A stretch of DNA of 53,097 bases from an uncultured Saprospiraceae bacterium. Lineage in GTDB: Bacteria; Bacteroidota; Bacteroidia; Chitinophagales; Saprospiraceae. The notes under the pieces were generated by a model. The model searched no databases. It was not told the origin of the DNA and saw nothing but the letters and a program-made list of their open reading frames with translations. Shown here piece by piece: positions 33,431-41,562 of this stretch. Numbering within the stretch: the first letter of the stretch is position 1; the number at the start of each line of letters is the position of its first letter. Location: NCBI GenBank assembly GCA_937944245.1, contig CALDYY010000008.1:1-53097 (forward strand). Reading direction: 5' to 3'. The position numbers and the translations under genes are program-made.

Positions 33431-34708
33431 ATGCTTCAACTCAATTTTATTCAGGAAAATAGAGACCTAGTTATTGCGGGATTGCGCAAGAGAAACTACA
33501 AGGAGGAAGATATTATCATAGTGGATAAAGTGATTTCATTGGATGACCAGCGCAAGAAATCCCAATCAGAACTGGATGAATTGAAAGCAGAAAGTAATCG
33601 TTTGGCAAAAGAAATTGGCAATTTATTCAAGCAAGGAAAAGCGCAAGAGGCAGATGCCATGAAAGCAAATGTGGCAGACATCAAAAACAAAATCAAGGAG
33701 TTGGAGGATGGTTTCAAGGAAAACCAAGAGCAATTAAGTAATTTGATGTACCAAATTCCAAATATCCCACATGCTTCTGTGCCGATGGGTAAAAGTGCAG
33801 AAGACAATGAGGTGTTCAAAGACTGGACTACTGCTCTGCCTACATTGCCTGAAAATGCGCTTCCACATTGGGAATTGGCTAAAAAATATCAACTTTTTGA
33901 CTTGGAATTGGGCGTAAAAATAACGGGTTCTGGCTTTCCTGTGTATAGAGGAAAAGGTGCAAAATTGCAGCGTGCTTTAATTAGTTTTTTCTTAGATGAA
34001 GCCTCCAAGGCAGGCTATGAAGAAATACTACCTCCGCACTTAGTGAATGAGGATTCCGCTAGAGCAACTGGGCAACTTCCTGATAAAGAAGGGCAAATGT
34101 ATTACTGCGAAAAAGATGACCTTTATTTGATTCCCACAGCAGAAGTACCTGTGACTAATATCTATCGCGACGTCATATTAAACGAAAATGATTTACCGGT
34201 CAAGTTGACAGGTTATACGCCTTGCTTTAGAAGAGAAGCAGGTTCATATGGTGCAGATGTGCGTGGTTTAAATCGGGTGCATCAATTCGATAAAGTAGAA
34301 ATTGTGCGCATTGAACATCCAGCGCAATCCTATAAAGCATTAAACGAAATGCTGAAACATGTTGAAAAATTGCTAAAAAAGTTAGAACTTCCTTATAGAA
34401 TTTTACGTCTTTGTGGAGGGGATATGGGATTTACTTCTGCTTTGACATATGATTTTGAAGTATATTCCACAGCGCAAAAACGATGGTTGGAAGTCAGTTC
34501 AGTATCCAATTTTGAAACGTATCAATCTAATCGCTTGAAGTTGCGATTCAAAGATGGCAAGAAAAACACTTTGGCACACACTTTGAACGGTAGTGCTTTA
34601 GCGTTGGCAAGGATAGTAGCTGCCTTGCTTGAAAACAACCAAACTTCGGAAGGTATTGTTATACCCAAAGCACTAAGGAAATATACTAAATTTGATATTA
34701 TTAACTAA
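33431..34708 (+). CDS. serS: Seryl-tRNA synthetase
   Basis: A 425-residue class II synthetase that charges tRNA-Ser. The N-terminal long antiparallel coiled coil (about 30-110, QSELDELKAESNRLAKEIGN) is the tRNA-binding arm. The class II core follows with motif 1 (FPVYRGKGAKLQRALISFFL), motif 2 (TPCFRREAGSYGADVRGLNR) and motif 3 (LNGSALALARIVAALLENNQ). The serine-binding TAEVPVTN and the C-terminal GIVIPKALRKY complete the family picture, and the length is normal. The ATG at 33431 is the only one near the start of the conserved sequence. A TAnnTTTG box lies upstream. The next gene follows 26 nt later and may be read from the same transcript. Confidence 0.98.
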   Translation: MLQLNFIQENRDLVIAGLRKRNYKEEDIIIVDKVISLDDQRKKSQSELDELKAESNRLAKEIGNLFKQGKAQEADAMKANVADIKNKIKELEDGFKENQEQLSNLMYQIPNIPHASVPMGKSAEDNEVFKDWTTALPTLPENALPHWELAKKYQLFDLELGVKITGSGFPVYRGKGAKLQRALISFFLDEASKAGYEEILPPHLVNEDSARATGQLPDKEGQMYYCEKDDLYLIPTAEVPVTNIYRDVILNENDLPVKLTGYTPCFRREAGSYGADVRGLNRVHQFDKVEIVRIEHPAQSYKALNEMLKHVEKLLKKLELPYRILRLCGGDMGFTSALTYDFEVYSTAQKRWLEVSSVSNFETYQSNRLKLRFKDGKKNTLAHTLNGSALALARIVAALLENNQTSEGIVIPKALRKYTKFDIIN

Positions 34709-34734
34709 AGAATCATTAATTAAACTAAGCAATT

Positions 34735-35436
34735 ATGGAGCAATTTATGTCAAGTTACATGGGGTACATCGTTCTAACAGGTATAGCCACTGTGATTGGA
34801 ATGATTGTGCAAGGAAGATTAAAAGCTAAATTTCAAAAATACAGCCAAATTCCTATTAGTTCTGGAATGACAGGAAGAGATGTTGCAGAAGCCATGTTAA
34901 GACACTATGGCGTTGGCGGTGTAAAAATTGAGCAAGGTCAAGGAATGTTGACCGATCACTACAATCCAATGAGCAAAACGGTAAGTCTTAGCCCTGCTAT
35001 TTATGGTGGACGAAGCATCATGGCGGCGGCAGTTGCGGCGCATGAGTGTGGACACGCAGTACAGCACGCTACGGCATATCCAATGCTACAAATGCGCTCT
35101 AATCTTGTACCGATTGTACAGATTGCATCAGGTTTACAGCAATATTTACTAATTGCTATTTTTATGTTCTCTATGAATAATCCCACTTTGTTACTTGTTG
35201 CTATTGGTGTTTTTGGGGTAACTACACTCTTTGCTTTGGTTACACTTCCCGTAGAATTTGATGCGAGCAACAGAGCATTAGTTTGGTTAAAACAAACAGG
35301 AACAACAAGAGGACAAGAATATGACGGTGCAAAAGATGCGCTAAAATGGGCAGCTATGACTTATGTAGCAGCAGCATTAGCAGCATTAATATCGTTAGTG
35401 TATTTGATTATGCGTTACATGTCAACTAGAGATTAA
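34735..35436 (+). CDS. YugP-like zinc metallopeptidase (Zn_peptidase_2)
   Basis: A 233-residue membrane peptidase of the Zn_peptidase_2 (YugP) family. An N-terminal membrane helix (about 8-26), the zinc-binding HECGH motif (residues 103-107, in VAAHECGHAVQHA), the conserved GMTGRDVAEAMLRHYGV and LTDHYNPMSKTVSLS segments, and two or three C-terminal helices fit the family. The site probably faces the cytosolic side of the membrane, but that is not shown here. Substrates are unknown. It is 26 nt downstream of serS and ends in a strong terminator, so the two genes may form one unit. Confidence 0.92.
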   Translation: MEQFMSSYMGYIVLTGIATVIGMIVQGRLKAKFQKYSQIPISSGMTGRDVAEAMLRHYGVGGVKIEQGQGMLTDHYNPMSKTVSLSPAIYGGRSIMAAAVAAHECGHAVQHATAYPMLQMRSNLVPIVQIASGLQQYLLIAIFMFSMNNPTLLLVAIGVFGVTTLFALVTLPVEFDASNRALVWLKQTGTTRGQEYDGAKDALKWAAMTYVAAALAALISLVYLIMRYMSTRD

Positions 35437-35445
35437 TGCTTATTT

Positions 35446-35478
35446 AGAGGATAGGTATTTTCAAAATGCTTATCCTCT
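35446..35478 (+). terminator. Intrinsic terminator after the zinc-peptidase gene
   Basis: A 15-bp uninterrupted stem (35446-35460 with 35464-35478, two G-T pairs) closes a 3-nt loop and is followed by TTTCTTG. It argues that the long upstream extension of the frr frame (from 35466) is not translated. Confidence 0.85.
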
Positions 35479-35543
35479 TTCTTGAGTATATTTTTTGTAA
35501 TTTACCATCAGTTATACTTTATTTATTTACAACTCAAACAGTT

Positions 35544-36104
35544 ATGGAAGATATCGAACTTATTATTGAGACGACCAAAGAAGGAATGAGTGAAGCCACA
35601 GAGCGTTTGGCAAGAGAATTAGGCAAAATCAGTACAGGCAAAGCTACACCGGCAATGTTGGACAATATTCGCCCAGAATATTATGGTACATCAACGCCAC
35701 TGGCACAAGTAGCCAACGTAACAACTGCTGACGCTAGAACGCTTATCATTCAGCCTTGGGAGAAATCAATGATCGGTCCTATTGAACGAGCTATTTTTGA
35801 AGCTAATCTAGGATTTACGCCTCAAAATGATGGTCAAATTATTCGTATCAATATTCCACCATTGACACAAGAGCGTAGAAAGGAGTTTGTAAAACGCGCA
35901 AAGGCACTAGGAGAGGAAGCTCGCGTAAGCATTCGCAATGCGCGTAGGGATGCAATGGAAGAAATCAAAAAAGCAGTAAAGGATGGCTTTCCAGAGGATT
36001 TAGGAAAACGCAAAGAAGCCGAAGTTCAAGAAATGACGACTACCTTTACGGAGCGAGTAGAGCGACTACTCGAAGTGAAAGAAAAAGATATTATGACGGT
36101 TTAA
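35544..36104 (+). CDS. frr: Ribosome recycling factor
   Basis: A 186-residue protein, the family's usual length, that splits post-termination ribosomes together with EF-G. Landmarks are the helix EGMSEATERLARELGKISTG, ATPAMLDNIRPEYYGTSTPL, ADARTLIIQPWEKSMIGPIE, LGFTPQNDGQIIRINIPPLT and TQERRKEFVKRAKALGEEARV. ATG 35544 gives MEDIELIIETTKEGM, as in relatives; the preceding 26 codons in frame overlap a terminator hairpin and are hydrophobic junk. It has no recognised promoter box but stands alone between two terminators. Confidence 0.97.
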   Translation: MEDIELIIETTKEGMSEATERLARELGKISTGKATPAMLDNIRPEYYGTSTPLAQVANVTTADARTLIIQPWEKSMIGPIERAIFEANLGFTPQNDGQIIRINIPPLTQERRKEFVKRAKALGEEARVSIRNARRDAMEEIKKAVKDGFPEDLGKRKEAEVQEMTTTFTERVERLLEVKEKDIMTV

Positions 36105-36119
36105 AGCCGTTGAAAATAG

Positions 36120-36151
36120 GTGTAGCCCACGAATTAGCTCGTAGGCTACAC
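36120..36151. terminator. Hairpin between frr and the convergent gene
   Basis: GTGTAGCC 36120-36127 pairs with GGCTACAC 36144-36151, then after one mismatch ACGA 36129-36132 pairs with TCGT 36139-36142. It lies 15 nt after frr and 24 nt before the convergent stop, so it may end both transcripts. Confidence 0.7.
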
Positions 36152-36174
36152 GCATATTATTCAACTAAAGAAAA

Positions 36175-36738
36175 TTATTTATTTCCAGCCTCTTCCTTTT
36201 GCTCTGGCTTTCTGAACCACAGCGTTTGAGCTTCATTTTTTGGCTCAAATTCTTCTGGGATAAATACTTTCACCTGCACCCACTCTTGTATGGAACGCTC
36301 CACGCGGTTGCCTTCAATGCTGCGCGTTACTTTTACCGTTGGACGAATTTGCATTTTGGAAAAAATAGACAAGGTATTGTTCAGGCGTTGTAATTGTGTG
36401 GAATCGTACATGGCGCGCGCTTCTGCATAGACGAGTGAATCTGTTGAAGCAACTGGCGTTTTGGCTGCATTGGGGCTAGCAGCTAATACTTCATAGCGAC
36501 CGTCTTTAACGAATTGAGTGAAAATACTGGCGCTGGCATCCAATAGCTCAATGGCAGTTTCGGTCATCACTACGTTGCCTGACCAAGTTTGGTAAGTTAC
36601 TTCGCCAGAAATTTTAAATTCAATAGCCATAGTGCTATCTGTAAGCTCAAACGTCTTGTGGATTACTTTGCGATATTGCGCACTTACATTCATTTGTGCC
36701 AAAAGAAAAACAGATAAGAAGAACGCTCTGAAAGCCAT
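36175..36738 (-). CDS. Exported protein of unknown function
   Basis: A 187-residue exported protein I do not recognise. Residues 1-20 are a signal peptide (cut after NVSAQ). The mature part begins with beta strands (HKTFELTDSTMAIEFKISGE, VTYQTWSGNVVMTETAIELL) that resemble the small beta-sandwich modules of polymer-forming or adhesin-like exported proteins; this is only a fold guess. A helix-rich middle (TDSLVYAEARAMYDSTQLQR) is followed by a strand-rich end and a charged tail, RKPEQKEEAGNK. There is no T9SS tail or lipobox. It is convergent with frr and lies downstream of the T9SS gene at 36950 with a terminator between them. Confidence 0.7.
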   Translation of the reverse strand: MAFRAFFLSVFLLAQMNVSAQYRKVIHKTFELTDSTMAIEFKISGEVTYQTWSGNVVMTETAIELLDASASIFTQFVKDGRYEVLAASPNAAKTPVASTDSLVYAEARAMYDSTQLQRLNNTLSIFSKMQIRPTVKVTRSIEGNRVERSIQEWVQVKVFIPEEFEPKNEAQTLWFRKPEQKEEAGNK

Positions 36739-36852
36739 ATTGCCTTTTTAAATTTAGTAATTGATGGTAAAAGCAAGCGCACGCTATTTTGCGTACTACT
36801 ACTTTGACTAGCTAAAACGTTCAATCGGCAAAATAATTATGCTTCTGTATGA

Positions 36853-36894
36853 ACGACCTTCCACGAACTTGAATAAATAGTTGGGAAAGGTCGT
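36853..36894 (-). terminator. Hairpin after the T9SS gene at 36950
   Basis: ACGACCTTCC 36853-36862 pairs with GGAAAGGTCGT 36884-36894, ten pairs with one bulged A. It lies about 56 nt downstream of the minus-strand stop at 36950 and probably ends that transcript. Confidence 0.6.
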
Positions 36895-36949
36895 AGCAAA
36901 ACGCTTTAAAATAGCAATAAAATCAAAAACGTATTGAGCGTAATGTTAA

Positions 36950-37849
36950 CTACTGCTTTATCACTTTGCCTACAAAGGTGCTATGGTTCTCCAAATCTAC
37001 CACACGCACAAAGTACATCCCAGCAGCAGCATGTTCCAAAGAAAACGTAGTCCATCCAAGCGTGATGAATTGTCTGTGGACTTCTTTACCATTCATATCA
37101 AATACTTGGCATAGATATTCGCCATTGTCTTGTATTTCTATTTGGATTTCATGGTAAGCAATTGTGGGATATATTTTTATGCCCTGAAGTGTAGGTAGGT
37201 TGTTGGTGTTTACTGTTCCTCTTTCAAGATTACATGATGAAGTTGGAAAGAGGGAAGTTTTATACAATACCGTATTTTTTTCATAATAACATTCAAGAAA
37301 TTCAAAACCAGCAGTAAAAAATACGCCATAAGGATGAAAAGTCCAAGATTCACTCCCTATTCCTTCGATCCAATTTACTCGAGGATAATCGCTAGGCAGG
37401 TAAGGTTGACTCAAGGTTAGTCGCTTTCGTTTAGTCCCATTAATTAGTTCGATAGAGTCAACAGCAACTACAACAAATTCAATGTCTCCAGAGTAAGTAT
37501 AAGTGATAGTATCTCCAACCAAAAGATCGAAATCGTAAAAAAGCTCATCTTCGCCATTGGGATATCGTTGATATACTTTGCTCCCTTCTTGCCTGTACCA
37601 AGTATCAGTAGAATATAATTCTGTGAAAGTAGTATCGAATGTTGAATAAAGTTGATAGTATATCCCTTTTTCTGTAACCAAACTATCAGTAGGTTTAAAA
37701 AAGTAAGCTGCGACACCAACACTAGTTCCAAAATCAGAACCAACATGCCAGCGATTATTAAAATTAACAAACGATTGTCCAAATACAATATTTACATTGC
37801 TCAAAAGGATAATTAAAATTAAATAGCCAAGTGTAATTGATTTTTTCAT
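36950..37849 (-). CDS. T9SS type A sorting-domain protein
   Basis: A 299-residue secreted protein. Signal peptide: MKKSITLGYLILIILLSNVNIVFG. The central part (about 30-205) is unrecognised, rich in Tyr, Ser, Thr and Asp (YYQLYSTFDTTFTELYSTDT, RYPNGEDELFYDFDLLVGDT). The last 80 residues are the T9SS type A tail: GIKIYPTIAYHEIQIEIQDN, CQVFDMNGKEVHRQFITLG, HAAAGMYFVRVVD, GKVIKQ. The tail sends it to the type IX system and to the cell surface or medium. Similar short secreted proteins are common in Saprospira-like genomes; the function is unknown. Just upstream a decayed relative remains (37923-38180). Confidence 0.88.
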   Translation of the reverse strand: MKKSITLGYLILIILLSNVNIVFGQSFVNFNNRWHVGSDFGTSVGVAAYFFKPTDSLVTEKGIYYQLYSTFDTTFTELYSTDTWYRQEGSKVYQRYPNGEDELFYDFDLLVGDTITYTYSGDIEFVVVAVDSIELINGTKRKRLTLSQPYLPSDYPRVNWIEGIGSESWTFHPYGVFFTAGFEFLECYYEKNTVLYKTSLFPTSSCNLERGTVNTNNLPTLQGIKIYPTIAYHEIQIEIQDNGEYLCQVFDMNGKEVHRQFITLGWTTFSLEHAAAGMYFVRVVDLENHSTFVGKVIKQ

Positions 37850-37869
37850 AACACAATGATAGTTTTAAA

Positions 37870-37905
37870 ATTCAACACCAGTTTTTTACTAAACTGGTGT
37901 TGAAT
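37870..37905 (-). terminator. Strong terminator of the decayed T9SS gene
   Basis: A perfect 15-bp stem (37870-37884 with 37891-37905) closes a 6-nt loop. On the minus strand it is followed by a TTTT run. It lies 18 nt past the end of the pseudogene at 37923 and ahead of the next gene on that strand. Confidence 0.8.
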
Positions 37906-37922
37906 CTCTCTAAAATAAAAAT

Positions 37923-38180
37923 TTAATATTTAATAATTGGAATGACTTTATTCCAGTTTTCACTGGTGACTTTTAAGGAGTAGTAACCAGAAGCATATTC
38001 TTTGGTATCAAGCATTAAATCACTTCCGTTTCGTTGTTGGGATTGTCGGCGGTTCTAGGATTACCCGTTCTAACTCTACCAGTAGTAACTACCTCTATCT
38101 GAGCAATAGCACTATTCATAGAGACTAACATTAACATAGAGAGCACCCCTAAAAGAAATTGCGTTGAATTGCGTTTTCAT
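37923..38180 (-). pseudogene. Collapsed T9SS-substrate pseudogene
   Basis: Reading the minus strand from ATG 38180 gives MKTQFNAI, then (after a one-base shift) LLGVLSMLMLVSMNSAIAQ, an excellent signal peptide, then IEVVTTGRVRTGNPRTADNP. A second shift leads into RNGSDLMLDTKEYASGYYSL and KVTSENWNKVIPIIKY, the typical last strands of a T9SS type A tail. So the two ends of a secreted T9SS protein survive in 258 nt with two compensating frameshifts and almost no middle. Its terminator at 37870-37905 is still intact. A sequencing error could explain one shift, but not the missing body. Confidence 0.6.
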
Positions 38181-38342
38181 ACAAATAAGAAAGTTATGGT
38201 TAAAAAATAAATTATCCAATAAAGATTCAAGCAGTCTATTCTAAAAAGATAGACCACCAAATAGTGTAATAAGGTTGAGTAGAGGAAAAGCTAGAAATTA
38301 TTTACAAAACAATATTGCTTCAAATCCGCTAGAAAGTCAATA

Positions 38343-38378
38343 GCTGAAGCGTTAAAGTTTATCCTTTAACATTTCAGC
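38343..38378 (-). terminator. Two-part hairpin after the amidohydrolase gene
   Basis: GCTGAA 38343-38348 pairs with TTCAGC 38373-38378, and after a 3x3 internal loop TTAAAG 38352-38357 pairs with CTTTAA 38364-38369. It lies 71 nt past the minus-strand stop at 38449. The 38181-38448 stretch otherwise has no gene; a small hairpin (38234-38239 with 38249-38254) is upstream of the pseudogene. Confidence 0.55.
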
Positions 38379-38448
38379 CCTGTGGATAAGGTGAAGTAGT
38401 GCTTCAGGTGCGCACATTACCATTTTGACTAAGCAAGCAGCCAACCAA

Positions 38449-39615
38449 TCAAATCAGCCTTTTCACCGTCGTTTGGGCATTTAAGTTCGTATCGCTCAAT
38501 AAGTTAATGCCTGGTTGCTTTCCAATTTCGAGACTTCCTAGATCATTTTCAAAACCTAGAGCCGATGCACCATTTAAGGTTGCCCATTGCAAAATAGTAT
38601 CAAAAGGCAAGTAAGACTGATATTTTTTGATAGTGGTCATTTCGTCTAAAATGCAAAGTTGCCAGTTGGACGTTAAACTATCTGTGCCGATGGTTAGGTG
38701 GGCGTTAGTATCCAAAAAATATCGGTAATTGGGCAAGCGATTTTCAATATATAAATTAGCGTTAGGGCAAGTTGCCCAATAGACTTGCTTATTCCACGCT
38801 TGCGCCGCTTGAATGTCCTCCACCGTCGTCATCGTGTTATGCACAAAAAGGGTTCTTTGAGTAGCATCCATATGTTGCAAAGCATAATGGATGGATGTTT
38901 TCTTTGTGGGCGCAAAAGCATCAATCGGGATATTGAAATCCTTGTAAAAGTCAAGAAAACCCCCTGTTTTAGTCAAGAAAAAGTCGTTTTCATGCACAGT
39001 TTCTTGATTGTGAATACTCACCGTTACCCCTTGTCTGTTGGCTTCATTAATTTGCTGAAACAGCGATTTTGACACAGTGTAAGGCGCATGCGGCACCATA
39101 CTTTTTCGATTGCCGTTCAGGTCGCTTTGCTCGTCGAATACGGCTTTGTAGTGCTGAAAAGTGTTTTCGGCATTGGCATCTTGTAAAAAATCAAACATTT
39201 CCACAAAAGAGTAATATCGAATAGGGCTGTTGTCTTTCGTTATTTTCGTGTCGCTTTTGTTACAAATATCCCCTACGGCGACAATGCCGTTGTTCCACAT
39301 TTCGCGGTCGGCATTGATGATGGCTTCTTGTATTGCTTCTTCTGAAACATTGCGGTATTTCACCACCGTTTGCAAAAAAGGCAGCAAGCCCACGCCCGTA
39401 GGCGCAACGCCTTTCATGTGCGATAGCTCTAAGTGGCAATGGGTATTTATAAATCCTGGAATAAGTACGCCGCTATACATCTCCAAACTAGAGAGGTCGT
39501 GTGCAGAACGCTCTGTGATGTCTATGATTTTTCCTGCATCATCAAGTACAATAACACCTTTTTCTATCGGTGCTTGCGCGACAGGAAATATTTTATCTGC
39601 TGTTATTTTTCTCAT
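38449..39615 (-). CDS. Amidohydrolase family metal-dependent hydrolase
   Basis: A 388-residue cytosolic enzyme of the amidohydrolase superfamily, subgroup of ATZ/TRZ and aminofutalosine-deaminase-like hydrolases. The metal ligands are visible: HCH in INTHCHLEL (His59, His61), the histidine in VPHAPYTVS, the histidine in VSIHNQE, and the aspartate in GTDSLTSN. The N-terminal GVLIPGFINTHCHLELSHMK and the late LGSLEIGKQPGINLL close the family's beta-sandwich. It probably removes an amino group from a purine-like ring. Relatives in Bacteroidota are sometimes labelled aminofutalosine deaminase of the futalosine menaquinone route, but no other gene of that route is in the window, so the substrate is open. 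Confidence 0.85.
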   Translation of the reverse strand: MRKITADKIFPVAQAPIEKGVIVLDDAGKIIDITERSAHDLSSLEMYSGVLIPGFINTHCHLELSHMKGVAPTGVGLLPFLQTVVKYRNVSEEAIQEAIINADREMWNNGIVAVGDICNKSDTKITKDNSPIRYYSFVEMFDFLQDANAENTFQHYKAVFDEQSDLNGNRKSMVPHAPYTVSKSLFQQINEANRQGVTVSIHNQETVHENDFFLTKTGGFLDFYKDFNIPIDAFAPTKKTSIHYALQHMDATQRTLFVHNTMTTVEDIQAAQAWNKQVYWATCPNANLYIENRLPNYRYFLDTNAHLTIGTDSLTSNWQLCILDEMTTIKKYQSYLPFDTILQWATLNGASALGFENDLGSLEIGKQPGINLLSDTNLNAQTTVKRLI

Positions 39616-39765
39616 GTTTGGATTTTTTTATTGCGCTGCAAATAACGTGCTTTTTGATTACTTATTAAACACGATAAGCCAGACGAAATAGATTGTTTTT
39701 TGTAAAATACCTTTAATTTAGCCCTTGATTTTAGATTTAATTTTTTGAAAGGATAAAAAATATCA

Positions 39766-40611
39766 ATGAATATGCGCTTTGTAATGATTTTTATGCTGTG
39801 TTTCTGCACTCAATTTTTGACGGCACAAACGAGTTTTAAAGTGTTGAGCTATAACGTTGGCGAAGGAATAGGCAAGGATAAAATAAAAATTAAGGAATTT
39901 CAAACTTGGATGAAAACGCAAAATGTGGACGTTGCAGCGTTTCAAGATATTCAAAAAACGGACGTAACACAACTGGCTAAAATAGCTAAAAAATGGAAAC
40001 ATCCTCATGTTGAGGTACTTACACTGGGCGATGCTTCCTTTGCCATCACATCAAAAACTTCATTAAGCAATGTCAAGAAAGATGAATTTTTAATGGCAAC
40101 TGTTAATGGTATCAACATTTACGCTGTGGATATCAACCAAGATAGTATTGATTTTCGCATAGATGCAGCTAAAAGTTTGTCTCAAAAAATAAACCCTCAA
40201 GGTAAAACTTTAGTCGTAGGTCGCTTGAAAGGCTATGCTCCTGCGGATAGCGTGCTGTACAATCAACGATTTCGCATGATTCCAATTGATATGCGTGGCG
40301 ATAAAAAAGTCTTTCAACAGTTGGCTACTTATCAGCGACCAGAATATTATATGGTTTTGAGAAATGTAATGAAATTAGGTTTGGAAGACTTAGGTAAAAA
40401 AGTCAATAAAGACAACAATGCCATACAAAGCACTTACCCAACAAAAACATTTGGTGGCGAAATGCCCGCTTACAATACTTTTCGCTATGATTACGCCTTA
40501 GCCAGTGCAGCGCTATCCGCACAATGCAAAAGTGTGGAAGTGATAAAAGATAAAGCTACGGACTATAAATCAGCACATTATCCTATACTAATTATCTTTG
40601 AATTGAATTAA
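39766..40611 (+). CDS. EEP-fold protein with degraded active site
   Basis: A 281-residue exported protein with a signal peptide (cut after FLTAQ) and the endonuclease/exonuclease/phosphatase fold. The first motif is intact (FKVLSYNVGEG, Asn30), but other catalytic sites differ from working enzymes: the LQE motif reads FQDIQ (Asp61), the GDFN motif reads GRLKG (Arg153 for Asp) and the SDHYP motif reads SAHYP (Ala270 for Asp, His271 kept). FRYDYALAS corresponds to the RIDYIF strand. So the fold is kept but the metal and water-activating residues are partly lost, which suggests a binding or structural role. It ends 10 nt before an M28 peptidase gene; the two likely form an operon. Confidence 0.8.
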   Translation: MNMRFVMIFMLCFCTQFLTAQTSFKVLSYNVGEGIGKDKIKIKEFQTWMKTQNVDVAAFQDIQKTDVTQLAKIAKKWKHPHVEVLTLGDASFAITSKTSLSNVKKDEFLMATVNGINIYAVDINQDSIDFRIDAAKSLSQKINPQGKTLVVGRLKGYAPADSVLYNQRFRMIPIDMRGDKKVFQQLATYQRPEYYMVLRNVMKLGLEDLGKKVNKDNNAIQSTYPTKTFGGEMPAYNTFRYDYALASAALSAQCKSVEVIKDKATDYKSAHYPILIIFELN

Positions 40612-40621
40612 ACTACGCTCT

Positions 40622-41554
40622 ATGTCGCACATACTGAATAAGCTATTTGAGGAAGTTCGTCCTTTTGCTAGAAGGATACGCCGAAAAGAAAAAGAAAATT
40701 TCTTAGCTTATGCCGAGCAAGAACTAAAAAGTTCAGGTTTTGCCACTAACCGCTTGGAAAAGCAAGGAAAATTTTTCGGTCTTTTTCCTGTGAAAAGTGT
40801 CAATTTAGAAACAACTGCTACCGAACCCGAATACATTATCTTGGCACATTATGACACGCCAACTATTATTCCATTTTGGATTGAACCTTTGGTTCGCCTT
40901 ATTGGGCATACGCGCCAAGTAGTGCTTTCTTTAGCATTGTTAGCTATAATATTGATTTTCAGTTTTTTACCCGGTGTGTTGGGTTGGTTGGCTATTTTGT
41001 TGTATGTTTCTTTACTGCTTTTTTTTGTGCCTAATCCCAAAAACTACAACGACAACACCAGTGGCGTTTTGGGCTTGCTTTACTTGGCAAAACAAGTTGG
41101 CGCAAGTGCGGAATATCGCAACAAAGTTAAATTCGTATTAGTGGACAATGAAGAACTTTTCTTGATGGGGGCAGACCATTTGCGCGATATGTGGCGAGCA
41201 CAAGGGTTTGACTATAAAAAAGCACAAATTATTTCTCTCGATTGTATTGGTTGGGGCGAAATACCTACTATTGTGCGCAATGGAAAATCAGCATTGGGCG
41301 AAGCATTGGTCAATATCTTTCAGAAAAAAGATGAGAAATCGCAGTTAATCAATATGGGGATGATTCCGTTAAACGACAACTATATTTTTAAGAATCAAGG
41401 AGCTGTTGTCGTTACTATGATGAATCCTACGCAGTGGAAGGGCGGTTTCTACATTAAAAATATCCATTCCCCATTAGACAACAAATTGGATGTCAATAAA
41501 ATTGCTTGGGTAGGGGATAGGGTAACAGAATACATGATAGCCAGCAAGGTGTAA
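40622..41554 (+). CDS. Membrane-inserted M28 family peptidase
   Basis: A 310-residue zinc exopeptidase-like protein of the M28 family. The metal and catalytic residues are in LAHYDTP (His76, Asp78), NYNDNTSG (Asp144), VDNEEL (Glu177/Glu178), SLDCIG (Asp207) and NIHSPLDN (His about 291). Between the first and second motif lies a hydrophobic hairpin of two membrane helices (about 98-116 and 120-136), which ties the catalytic domain to the membrane. No signal peptide is present. It likely trims peptides or amino acids at the membrane; the substrate is unknown. It follows the EEP-like gene by 10 nt and is convergent with the AAA ATPase gene, 8 nt apart. Confidence 0.88.
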   Translation: MSHILNKLFEEVRPFARRIRRKEKENFLAYAEQELKSSGFATNRLEKQGKFFGLFPVKSVNLETTATEPEYIILAHYDTPTIIPFWIEPLVRLIGHTRQVVLSLALLAIILIFSFLPGVLGWLAILLYVSLLLFFVPNPKNYNDNTSGVLGLLYLAKQVGASAEYRNKVKFVLVDNEELFLMGADHLRDMWRAQGFDYKKAQIISLDCIGWGEIPTIVRNGKSALGEALVNIFQKKDEKSQLINMGMIPLNDNYIFKNQGAVVVTMMNPTQWKGGFYIKNIHSPLDNKLDVNKIAWVGDRVTEYMIASKV

Positions 41555-41562
41555 AAACTTGT

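Noticed and set aside
35466-35543. 26-codon upstream extension of frr
   Set aside because: Overlaps a 15-bp terminator hairpin and does not match ribosome recycling factors, which begin at the ATG 35544.
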